Source: Thermoanaerobaculia bacterium
GTDB taxonomy: Bacteria > Acidobacteriota > Thermoanaerobaculia > Gp7-AA8
Length of the DNA: 13,138 nt
Assembly: GCA_023700825.1 (NCBI GenBank)
Contig: JAMPYE010000063.1
Span: forward strand, 1 to 13,138
Direction of reading: 5' to 3'
Shown: positions 6,740 through 12,527 of the stretch, piece after piece
Position numbering within the stretch: position 1 is the first letter of the stretch
Layout of the letters: each line of letters starts with the position of its first letter
Position numbers and translations under genes: made by a program
The notes under the pieces: generated by a model
What the model was told of the DNA's origin: nothing
Databases searched by the model: none
What the model saw: only the letters and a program-made list of their open reading frames with translations

Positions 6740-7045
6740 TCAGCGGTCGCCGACTCCCGAGTCAACGCAAACGATGAGCTTCTGCTCCAGCATCTCGCCG
6801 AGAATCCTGATGAGATCACGCTCACAGCGCTCACTGCTGACGTCGTACGATTCGACGATCTGATCTCGCAATTCCGCGACGCGTTTCGGGCCCTGAATGA
6901 GGCTCCAGATCTGTAAAGCAACCCCCTCGAGCCCATAGTAGGTGCCAGTCTGGAGTTCGAGAATGACCGTATCGTCGCCGAGCCGCGCCGACATCTGGTC
7001 GTCGGAAGCACGCACGACGCTGTCCAAGGTAATCGCCTGCGGCAT
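6740..7045 (-). CDS. PqqD-like RiPP recognition protein (lasso B1)
   Basis: This 101-residue protein has the PqqD fold signature: an N-terminal strand region with RLGDDTVILELQTGTYYGLEGVALQIW at about residues 24-50, where the YYGLEGVALQIWSLI part is typical of PqqD-like proteins, followed by helices (VAELRDQIVESYDV, then CERDLIRILGEMLEQKLI). In lasso pathways the B1 protein binds the leader through its Tyr and Pro and presents it to the B2 peptidase. It is the first gene of the operon; the cyclase begins 28 bases downstream. ATG 7045 is chosen because homology begins there; the frame stays open to 7342 but that extension is not PqqD-like. Binding sequence upstream of the start is poor. B1 is normally followed by, or fused to, B2; neither is true here. 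Confidence 0.9.
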   Translation of the reverse strand: MPQAITLDSVVRASDDQMSARLGDDTVILELQTGTYYGLEGVALQIWSLIQGPKRVAELRDQIVESYDVSSERCERDLIRILGEMLEQKLIVCVDSGVGDR

Positions 7046-7472
7046 TCCCGCATTATGCCTCGGAACGAAGCGATCTCCGAGCCGCAACGCCGTTTCTCTG
7101 CGACACGATCCGAGGTGCACGGGGCTCCGCGTGCCGAAGCCGCGACTTCGTGCCCGTCGGGATGCAAGCATCCTGACCACCATGCGCCAGCCTCCCGACC
7201 TGCATTCGAGCGATTGGACGATTTGCCCTAACGAGTTGCACTGGCGTTTGCGAAATCCGTGCCGAGCGCATTTGCTGCAGACGCAAAAACGGACCGCAAA
7301 TCGAATTGGCGGCGGCGCCCAGGTCCCTGGCGGGGATTGCACATCGGGTTGGCGACTGACACTCCCGCCGGCCGAAGCCTCGGCCCGGCCTTACCTCTCC
7401 ACCCCCGCCTAAAGTTCATGTTTTAGCTGTGACCCAAATCCCTGCGTCACTTGTGGCAGCGTGACGAGACTG

Positions 7473-7590
7473 TGTGGCGCAGACACTCTTGTCTGCGTGC
7501 GGCGCGAAGCGCCGCATCGGGAGAGTGGCGAGGCAACCTCGGAAAACCGGTCGCCTTCGGCGACGCGCAGGCAGGAGTGCCTGCGCCACA
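7473..7590 (+). repeat. REPIN-like element, copy 1
   Basis: This 118-base composite palindrome has outer arms tgtggcgcagacactcttg (from 7473) and its counterpart ending gtgcctgcgccaca (to 7590). Each arm is itself a hairpin: cgcagaca-ctct-tgtctgcg at 7478-7497 and gcgcaggca-ggag-tgcctgcgc at 7565-7586. Two smaller hairpins lie between: tgcggcgc-gaa-gcgccgca (7498-7516) and gtcgcc-ttc-ggcgac (7550-7564). Read outward-in, each arm starts GTGG at the foot of the hairpin, as in REP sequences moved by TnpA-REP (RAYT) transposases. A related copy lies at 9825-9948 in the opposite orientation. No transposase gene is in the window. Confidence 0.8.
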
Positions 7591-7592
7591 TG

Positions 7593-7640
7593 CCTCCCTC
7601 ACCCGCTTCGCGGGATCGGGACGACAAGCCGAGCAGCCAC
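7593..7640. repeat. partial copy of the 2264-2335 repeat arm
   Basis: The stretch cctccctcacccgcttcgcg followed by gatcgggacgacaagccgagcagccac closely matches 2276-2333 (tccctcacccgcttcg, then gggatcgggacgacgaaccgagcggcca). It contains the mini-hairpin cccgc-ttc-gcggg. It sits between the REPIN-like element and the heptamer remnant. Confidence 0.65.
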
Positions 7641-7647
7641 CGCCTCT

Positions 7648-7658
7648 AAATCCGAAAT
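7648..7658 (+). repeat. short heptamer remnant next to the phosphoglycosyltransferase stop
   Basis: The bases read aaatccg aaat, preceded by gcctct, the same lead as at 1065-1070. It ends five bases from the stop codon (7664-7666) of the minus-strand gene. It has the same orientation and position relative to the stop as the arrays at 1071 and 10004. Confidence 0.7.
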
Positions 7659-7663
7659 GCGTC

Positions 7664-9502
7664 TCACCCCGCCTGCCGTTCCTCGAAGCCTACGCGGAAG
7701 TGCTTCAGGAAGACGCCGCTTCGCTCGCAGATCTCGGCGAGGCGATCGATGTTCTCCTGCGGGATCTTGTCGGACGCGACGACGACGCCGCGGACGGCCT
7801 GTACGCCGAGCAGATCCTCGAGGCGGTCGACCGAGCCGAACACCGGGTAGCCGGCGACCATGCGGCCGAGCTTGTCGTGGTCGTCGTCGAGGAAGCCGAT
7901 CGGGCGCATCGCGAGATCGCTGTTCTCGAGGATCTCGCGCACCGCGAGCGAGCCCGCGAAGCCGGCGCCGTAGATCAGGATCGGCTCGCCCGCCGTCTCG
8001 CGCTGCGCGCGGTGCGACCACTCGCTGAAGACGCGGTACGAGGCGCGCATCCCGGCGAGCATCGAGGCGGCGACCAGGAAGTAGGTCGCGTAGAACGTCG
8101 TCGGCAGCGGCTGGGTCCAGGCGAAGCGCGAGAAGACGAAGAGCGCCGACGTCGAGAGCGCGACCCCCGCGATCGTGCGCGTCACGTCCGCGATCGTCGC
8201 GATCTTCCAGGCGCGGCGATAGAGCCCGAGCAGGTAGAAGGCCGCGAGTGTCGCGATCGGCAGGATCGCGAGGAGCCGCTGCAGCTTGTACCGGTCGAGC
8301 CTCAGCCCCCAGTCGTCGTACTTCAGCACCCACGCGATGTAGAGCGCCGAGATCGACAGCACGATGTCGGCGAAGACGATGAAGAGCCCGGTGCGCAGCA
8401 CCGGCACCTCGTAAAGGCGGAGCATGTCGCCGCGGCGGATGACCGCGAACTCCTCGTAGCCGAGGCGCGCGAGACCGACGAAGCCCGCGGCGATGATCGT
8501 CATCAGCAGCACCGCCGCCTGGCGGTGCGACAGGAACATCGAGCCGACGCCGATCGCCGCGAGCAGCAGCCCCACGCCGTGGAGCAGCATCACCGCGCGA
8601 CGATGGTTGAGCCCGAGCTTGAGCAGCCGGTGGTGGATGTGCTCGCCGTCCGCCTCGAACACGCCGCCGCCGCCGATGTGCAGCAGCCGGCGCGAGAGGC
8701 GTCGCGCCATCGAGATCAGCGTCTCGGCGACCGGCAGCCCGAGCACGACGAGAGGCGCGAGGATCGCGAGCCCCGTCGTCAGCGTCGAGCCGCCGCGCAG
8801 CGCGAGGCACGCGAGACAGAAGCCGATCGCCGTGGCGCCCGAGTCGCCGAGGAACGTGCGCGCCGGGTGCAGGTTGTACGGCAGGAAGCCAAGGAGCGCC
8901 CCGCCGAGGATGAGCGCGACGAGCGCGATGTCGTAGCGGCCGACCAGCACCGAAACGCCGGCGAGGCTCATCGCCGATATGAGCGCGAGCCCCGCGGAGA
9001 GGCCGTCGAGCCCGTCGACGAGATTGAACGCGTTGGTGACGCCGACGATCCAGAGGATCGAGAGCGGAAGCGCGACCCAGCCGAGCGTGACCGTCGCGGC
9101 GAAGACGTGGACCTCGGGGTTGATCTGGATCCCGAAGGCGACGGCGATGCCGGCGCCGAGGAGTTGCACGAGCGCCTTCGGAAGCGCGGGAAGCGGGCGG
9201 AGGTCGTCGTAGATCGAGACGAGGAGGATCGGGATCAGCCCGAGCGTCAGCCCCAGCGCGAACTCCTCGGTGATCTTCGAGAGCTTCTGCGCGCGGACCG
9301 CCCAGAGAACACCGGTCACCAGCGCGACCGACGCGATGACGGCAAGCCCACCGAGGCGCGGGATGTCGGAGGAATGGACCTTGCGCGGCCCGGGGTGGTC
9401 GACGGCGCCGAGCGTCGACGCGAGTCGCATCGCGAGCGGCGTCAGCCCGAAAGCGATGAGCGCCGCGGCGAGGGCCGGGAGAAGGAGCGCGAGGACGTTC
9501 AT
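7664..9502 (-). CDS. WecA/MraY-type phosphoglycosyltransferase fused to a CapD/FlaA1-like membrane and nucleotide-binding region
   Basis: This 612-residue membrane protein joins two modules. Residues 1 to about 340 are a polyprenyl-phosphate sugar-1-phosphate transferase, which moves a sugar phosphate from UDP-sugar to undecaprenyl phosphate and so starts a glycan chain. Motifs: DHPGPRKVH 35-43, IPRLGG 47-52, YDD 98-100, NAFNLVDGLDGLSAG 157-171, FLGDSGA 217-223, HIHHRLLKLG 288-297. Residues about 345-495 hold four further hydrophobic spans and residues 500-612 a Rossmann-type domain with YGAGFAGSLA at 511-520, like the N-terminal half of CapD/FlaA1 proteins and polyisoprenyl-phosphate sugar transferases (CoA_binding_3 type). 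The CapD dehydratase catalytic half is absent, so the tail is probably regulatory or for partner binding. ATG 9502 fits the first membrane helix. No operon partner is adjacent. Confidence 0.93.
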   Translation of the reverse strand: MNVLALLLPALAAALIAFGLTPLAMRLASTLGAVDHPGPRKVHSSDIPRLGGLAVIASVALVTGVLWAVRAQKLSKITEEFALGLTLGLIPILLVSIYDDLRPLPALPKALVQLLGAGIAVAFGIQINPEVHVFAATVTLGWVALPLSILWIVGVTNAFNLVDGLDGLSAGLALISAMSLAGVSVLVGRYDIALVALILGGALLGFLPYNLHPARTFLGDSGATAIGFCLACLALRGGSTLTTGLAILAPLVVLGLPVAETLISMARRLSRRLLHIGGGGVFEADGEHIHHRLLKLGLNHRRAVMLLHGVGLLLAAIGVGSMFLSHRQAAVLLMTIIAAGFVGLARLGYEEFAVIRRGDMLRLYEVPVLRTGLFIVFADIVLSISALYIAWVLKYDDWGLRLDRYKLQRLLAILPIATLAAFYLLGLYRRAWKIATIADVTRTIAGVALSTSALFVFSRFAWTQPLPTTFYATYFLVAASMLAGMRASYRVFSEWSHRAQRETAGEPILIYGAGFAGSLAVREILENSDLAMRPIGFLDDDHDKLGRMVAGYPVFGSVDRLEDLLGVQAVRGVVVASDKIPQENIDRLAEICERSGVFLKHFRVGFEERQAG

Positions 9503-9737
9503 GCAGGTCTTGTCCGGCTCGAATGGAGGCGCACCGCTTCGATCGAGCGGGTGGAGACACCACGGGCGCCAGTACGCCGCGTCGTCTTGACTACGAGAAG
9601 TCGGGGCCCCGCACCGTCGCGGCTCCCCGCCCCACCCACGCGCCCATCGCTCATAGATGCTGCTCCAATAAGCACAAAGAGTGTAACACCGGCACGGGAG
9701 CGGGCTCCGTGATCGAAGGATGGGGGCGGAGGGGGAC

Positions 9738-9770
9738 GATTTCGAATTTCGGATTTCGGATTTCGGATTT
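9738..9770 (-). repeat. heptamer array upstream of the phosphoglycosyltransferase
   Basis: Plus-strand units read gatttcg, aatttcg, gatttcg, gatttcg, gattt, the reverse-complement orientation of the remnant at 7648. The two bracket the phosphoglycosyltransferase gene. Confidence 0.88.
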
Positions 9771-9824
9771 GCTCCGCTCGCCGGAAACTCACGGTTCGAT
9801 CGTCGCTCTCAGGCAGGTGCCCCA

Positions 9825-9948
9825 TGTGGCGCAGGCACTCCTGCCTGCGCGTCGCCGGCGGCGACTGGTTCTCCGAAATTACCGCGCCACCCTCCCGATG
9901 CGGCGCGCCGTCCCGCTCCACGGGACAGGCAGGAGCGCCTGCGCCACA
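9825..9948 (-). repeat. REPIN-like element, copy 2, inverted relative to copy 1
   Basis: The left arm tgtg plus the perfect hairpin gcgcaggca-ctcc-tgcctgcgc (9829-9850) is the exact reverse complement of the right arm of copy 1. The internal hairpin gtcgcc-ggc-ggcgac (9851-9865) matches the one in copy 1, and gccaccctcccgatgcggc (9886-9904) is, with one mismatch, the reverse complement of 7511-7529. The other arm (caggc, loop aggagc, gcctg, then cgccaca) is more decayed. Another hairpin, gtcccg-ctcca-cgggac, lies at 9910-9926. Both copies therefore descend from one element of about 120 bases. Confidence 0.8.
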
Positions 9949-10003
9949 TCCGCAAGCCCTGCGGGGGGCGATCCCGCGCAATCTCCTGCCTTTGACTCAA
10001 CCT

Positions 10004-10029
10004 CCGAAATCCGCAATCCGAAATCCAAT
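10004..10029 (+). repeat. heptamer array next to the nucleotidyltransferase stop
   Basis: Units read ccgaaat, ccgcaat, ccgaaat, ccaat, preceded by tgcctttgactcaacct. The array ends three bases from the stop codon (10033-10035) of the minus-strand nucleotidyltransferase gene. Confidence 0.88.
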
Positions 10030-10032
10030 CCC

Positions 10033-11196
10033 CTACCTTCCCCCCTTCCCCACCGCCCGCCTCCCGTACTTCATCACCAGACGGAACGGGCGCAGCAGCG
10101 GAAAAAGAAAGCGGAGCTGCCGTGGAACGGAGAGTGCCTCCCAATCGGTGACGCGCGGAGCGAAGAGCGCCTCGAGCGGAACTCGCATCGCGTCGAGCGG
10201 GCCGTCCATCAGCTGCATCGTCAACTTCGCCTGGGGCCACATACCCGGCTCGTCGTGCGGTCGCGCGAAGATCCGCTCCGCGATCGCGCCGGCAATCCCG
10301 GCGACCCCCGCCACGTCGTCGAAGCGATCGCCGCCGAGGCGCTCGCCCATCAGTCGTTCGACGAGCCGCAGGCCGAGCGCCACACGCCGCCGTGCGCGGA
10401 GCGCCGCCGCGTGCGCGGCCACGGCGTCCCAGTCGACGTCGTCGCGCGCGGCCACGGCGCGGAACGACGCGGTCCATTCGAACCGCTCCCAGAAATGCTT
10501 CGCCGCGTGGACCGCGAGATAGACGACGAGCTCCGTAAGGCCGAGCGTCGGCACGACCACCGTGCCGCACGTCACCTCGCGCCTTCCGGCGAGGGCCTCC
10601 TCGGTCGTCAGCGGATACGCGCCGCCCCAGCTGCCGAGGGCCCAGTGGAGATCGACGGTTGCCGCGCCGCGGACCAGCGCCCACTCGTTCATTGCTCCGG
10701 GGACGTCGGCCCAGTCGGCGTCGCGCAGCGGGAGCATCGACGTGAAGCCCTCGGCGCGCAGGAGCGCGAGCGTGCGCGCGGCATCGGCCTCCCGCACCAG
10801 GACGTCGACGTCGCCCGCGGGCCGCAGCCCGACTTCGCCGTACGCGTCGACCGACAGCGGGACGCCTTTCACCACCAGCCACTCGATCCGCTCGCGCGCG
10901 AACAGCTCGCGGAGCTTGCCGATCTCACGTTCGACGATGAGCGACCCGACCACCGCGGCGCGCGTGCCGGAGAGCAGCGCGTCGATCGCCTCGCGCGGAG
11001 CGTCCGTCTCCTTGAGATGCCGGAGGAGCAGCGCCGCGACGCCGTGCATCGACGCCAGTTCGACGACCGAGCCCCAGTCCGTACAGTGCGCAACGAGCTC
11101 GCGCGCCGTCGCGCGCTGCGCCTCCGTGAGCCGCGGCCGCGCGCAGAGACGCAGCAGCTGCCCTTCCGCGGAATCGATCGCGCACGCAGCCGTCAT
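10033..11196 (-). CDS. uncharacterised nucleotidyltransferase (NTP_transf_5-like)
   Basis: This 387-residue cytoplasmic protein has the pattern of the NTP_transf_5 family of the polymerase-beta fold. Seen directly: an N-terminal helical part, VVKGVPLS at residues 108-115, the metal-binding segment LRPAGDVDVLV at 124-134 with Asp129 and Asp131, and VDLHW at 181-185 supplying the third acidic residue. The C-terminal half is helical and Arg/Ala rich. Family members are found in lasso-peptide clusters (the N gene of paeninodin-type loci) and in exopolysaccharide loci; their reaction is generally unproven. ATG 11196 is chosen because the longer frame (to 11493) only translates a heptamer array and hairpins. 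It is separated from the lasso operon by the phosphoglycosyltransferase, so its link to the peptide is possible but not shown. Confidence 0.87.
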   Translation of the reverse strand: MTAACAIDSAEGQLLRLCARPRLTEAQRATARELVAHCTDWGSVVELASMHGVAALLLRHLKETDAPREAIDALLSGTRAAVVGSLIVEREIGKLRELFARERIEWLVVKGVPLSVDAYGEVGLRPAGDVDVLVREADAARTLALLRAEGFTSMLPLRDADWADVPGAMNEWALVRGAATVDLHWALGSWGGAYPLTTEEALAGRREVTCGTVVVPTLGLTELVVYLAVHAAKHFWERFEWTASFRAVAARDDVDWDAVAAHAAALRARRRVALGLRLVERLMGERLGGDRFDDVAGVAGIAGAIAERIFARPHDEPGMWPQAKLTMQLMDGPLDAMRVPLEALFAPRVTDWEALSVPRQLRFLFPLLRPFRLVMKYGRRAVGKGGR

Positions 11197-11236
11197 CCGC
11201 CGAACGTTACCAGATCGGCTGGCTTCGCCCGGAGGC

Positions 11237-11264
11237 ATTTCGAAATTCGAATTTCGAATTTCGA
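11237..11264 (-). repeat. heptamer array upstream of the nucleotidyltransferase
   Basis: Units read atttcga, aattcga, atttcga, atttcga. This is the tttcga variant in which the heptamers are nearly self-complementary (ttcgaa). It pairs with the array at 10004 to bracket the nucleotidyltransferase gene. Confidence 0.85.
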
Positions 11265-11300
11265 GTGGCGGAGATCCCGCCCCGGCGGGGCGACGGACAA

Positions 11301-11483
11301 TAGCCGGTGGCAAGTCCCGCGGAGCGGGACGCCGCCACCGGGACGAGCGCGCGTCATTGCAGCGCGCCCCGGGAGGGGCGCCGGAGGCGGGACCCCGCTC
11401 ATCCTGCGCCCCTTCGGGGCGCACGAATTGAATCCGACCTGATCCGGTGGCGGCCCCCGCTTCGCGGGGTTGCCACCGGCTAC
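11301..11483. repeat. inverted pair of REP-like hairpins with GTAG/ATAG foot
   Basis: The left hairpin (11304-11341) has outer stem ccggtggc/gccaccgg and inner stem tcccgc-gga-gcggga. The right hairpin (11444-11479) has the same outer stem with inner stem ccccgc-ttc-gcgggg. Read from its outer end on the minus strand the right copy begins GTAG ccggtggc (foot at 11480-11483); the left copy begins ATAG ccggtggc. A GTAG tetranucleotide at the foot of an imperfect hairpin is the hallmark of REP sequences recognised by TnpA-REP (RAYT) transposases, and two in inverted orientation make a REPIN. Note that the inner stems differ in sequence but both pair perfectly. Confidence 0.75.
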
Positions 11484-11625
11484 GCTCCGTCACCCCTGCG
11501 GGGTGACGAACGCCCGCGAAGACCGTACTCCCACCGCCATCCTTCTTCGTACCGGCGACCCGGCGTGCCGTACGCGAGCCCGCGAGCCAGCCCGGAGTAC
11601 TCAGCCGGAATCGCTTCTGGTCGAC

Positions 11626-11649
11626 ACTGGTTTAAACTGGTCGGACTGG
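11626..11649 (+). promoter_or_regulatory. probable operator of the toxin-antitoxin operon
   Basis: The word actgg occurs three times at 11626, 11636 and 11645, about one helical turn apart, and the first two flank the palindrome gtttaaac (11630-11637). Phd/YefM-type antitoxins repress their own promoters by binding short palindromes just upstream of the operon, so this is the likely binding site. This is an inference from position and repetition. Confidence 0.45.
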
Positions 11650-11652
11650 AGG
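11648..11652 (+). promoter_or_regulatory. ribosome binding site of the antitoxin
   Basis: GGAGG lies seven bases upstream of ATG 11660. It selects this ATG over the TTG at 11657 directly before it. It overlaps the last actgg repeat. Confidence 0.75.
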
Positions 11653-11659
11653 ATCGTTG

Positions 11660-11899
11660 ATGAGCGAGATCGGAGCCTACGAAGCGAAAACCAACCTCTC
11701 GGCCCTGCTCGGGAGAGTGGAGAAGGGTGAGCGTTTCGTCATTACGCGGCATGGGAAGGCCGTGGCCGAGCTCGTGCCCGTGGGCGGGCGAGACGCCGAG
11801 AAGATTCGCCGCGCGATCGGGAAGCTTCGCGAGTTTCAGCGCGAGCACCAGCTGGGAGCGTCGGCCCGCTCGATGGTGCAGGAAGGAAGGAAGCGCTGA
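11660..11899 (+). CDS. Phd/YefM-family antitoxin (VapB role)
   Basis: This 79-residue protein shows the Phd/YefM fold signature: IGAYEAKTNLSALLGRVEKG at residues 4-23 and FVITRHGKAVAELVPV at about 25-40, forming the DNA-binding and dimer domain. The C-terminal tail (KIRRAIGKLREFQREHQLGAS and on) would wrap around and inhibit the toxin. It neutralises the VapC toxin encoded next and represses the operon. The stop codon overlaps the start of the toxin gene by one base (TGATG), the usual coupled arrangement. The start is supported by GGAGG seven bases upstream. Confidence 0.93.
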   Translation: MSEIGAYEAKTNLSALLGRVEKGERFVITRHGKAVAELVPVGGRDAEKIRRAIGKLREFQREHQLGASARSMVQEGRKR

Positions 11900-12309
11900 T
11901 GCCATTCGTCGCCGACTGTTCGGTGACCATGGCCTGGTTGTTCCGGGACGAAGCGACGGAAGCGTCGGATGCGCTTCGCGAGTCGTTGGCCGACGATCTC
12001 ATGATCGTCCCGGCACTTTGGCCGATCGAGGTGGGCAACGTGCTCCTCGTCGCCACACGGAAGGGACGAATCTCGCGGAGCGAGTGGCCTGGAATCCGGA
12101 AAGCCCTCGAAGCGCTGCCGATCGAGGTCGATCCCGAGACACCGGAGCGGATCCTGGCGCACACGCTTCCCCTTGCGCACAAACACGGCCTTTCGGTCTA
12201 CGACGCAACCTATCTCGAGCTGGCGCTTCGCCTCGCCCTTCCCCTCGCGACGTTCGACAAGCAGCTGCGCGCGGCGAGCCGGGCCGCGAAGGTCGAGCTG
12301 CGCGCGTAG
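11899..12309 (+). CDS. VapC-type PIN-domain toxin ribonuclease
   Basis: This 136-residue PIN-domain protein should act as a Mg-dependent endoribonuclease on tRNA or rRNA when freed from its antitoxin. Seen directly: Asp6 in VADCSVTMAW, Glu44 in WPIEVGNVL, Asp102 in SVYDATYLELA and Asp120 in LATFDKQL, the four acidic residues of the active site, at normal spacing. Length is typical. ATG 11899 overlaps the antitoxin stop. The pair looks intact and functional. It is the first plus-strand gene set after the long minus-strand block and could be a mobile or stabilising addition to the accessory region. Confidence 0.95.
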   Translation: MPFVADCSVTMAWLFRDEATEASDALRESLADDLMIVPALWPIEVGNVLLVATRKGRISRSEWPGIRKALEALPIEVDPETPERILAHTLPLAHKHGLSVYDATYLELALRLALPLATFDKQLRAASRAAKVELRA

Positions 12310-12462
12310 CCCGCTCGACGCACCGCGTCGCCGCCACAAGCGCCCGGCCGCTCCCCCCGATCCCGAGCCCGATCCCGGCCTCTCGTCTCCCCGCCTACTC
12401 ATCGCCTCTCGCCTCATCGCCTCCCGCCTAAAACCAAATGAGCGGCTCCCGTCTTTGACTCT

Positions 12463-12495
12463 AAATTCGAATTTCGAAATTCGAAATTCGCAATC
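12463..12495 (+). repeat. heptamer array upstream of the GT4 gene
   Basis: Units read aaattcg, aatttcg, aaattcg, aaattcg, caatc, preceded by gtctttgactct, the same lead as at 9990 and 1060. The unit is the aaattcg variant, as at 11237. It is 33 bases from the GT4 start. Confidence 0.88.
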
Positions 12496-12527
12496 CTCCT
12501 CCCCCCCCATTCCGCTAGCCTCCTCCC

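Larger units (their letters stand above)
7046..7663. other. 618-base spacer upstream of the lasso operon
   Basis: Between the phosphoglycosyltransferase stop and the B1 start I find no gene. I read the minus strand in three frames from 7440 to 7046 looking for a B2 transglutaminase-like protein and saw no Cys-His-Asp pattern or recognisable remnant. The part 7046-7440 should contain the operon promoter, but no convincing -35/-10 pair stands out. A hairpin ggccga-agcc-tcggcc lies at 7370-7385. The part 7473-7658 is repeat DNA listed separately. Confidence 0.6.
9503..10032. other. 530-base spacer with repeats
   Basis: No gene is supported here. The first 235 bases (9503-9737) are the 5' flank of the phosphoglycosyltransferase and must hold its promoter; a relatively AT-rich patch at about 9655-9695 is the most likely place. 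Then come a heptamer array (9738-9770), REPIN-like copy 2 (9825-9948) and another heptamer array (10004-10029). Confidence 0.65.
11197..11659. other. 463-base divergent spacer with repeats and the toxin-antitoxin promoter region
   Basis: This gap separates the minus-strand nucleotidyltransferase from the plus-strand toxin-antitoxin pair, so it must hold promoters in both directions. It contains a heptamer array (11237-11264), an inverted pair of REP-like hairpins (11301-11483), further short hairpins at 11364-11381 (gcgcccc-ggga-ggggcgc), 11406-11422 (gcgcccc-ttc-ggggcgc) and 11488-11508 (cgtcacccc-tgc-ggggtgacg), and a likely operator before the antitoxin. No gene is supported. Confidence 0.65.

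Noticed and set aside
7046..7342. N-terminal extension of the B1 frame to 7342 as a B2 or fused domain
   Set aside because: The 99 extra residues are Arg/Ser-rich without a transglutaminase Cys-His-Asp pattern and without similarity to B2; probably non-coding leader DNA.
9655..9695. Minus-strand promoter ttgtgc - 16 bases - tatgag for the phosphoglycosyltransferase
   Set aside because: Only half of the -35 matches and the -10 is partial; the promoter rules of this organism are unknown, so it is not called as a feature.
7451..9712. 753-residue plus-strand open frame rich in Arg, Asp and Glu
   Set aside because: It is antisense to the phosphoglycosyltransferase; the low-complexity charged composition is the typical shadow of a GC-rich membrane protein gene.
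9523..11442. 639-residue plus-strand open frame
   Set aside because: It runs through two repeat regions and antisense to the nucleotidyltransferase, and translates the heptamer array as SEIRNPKS-type peptide.
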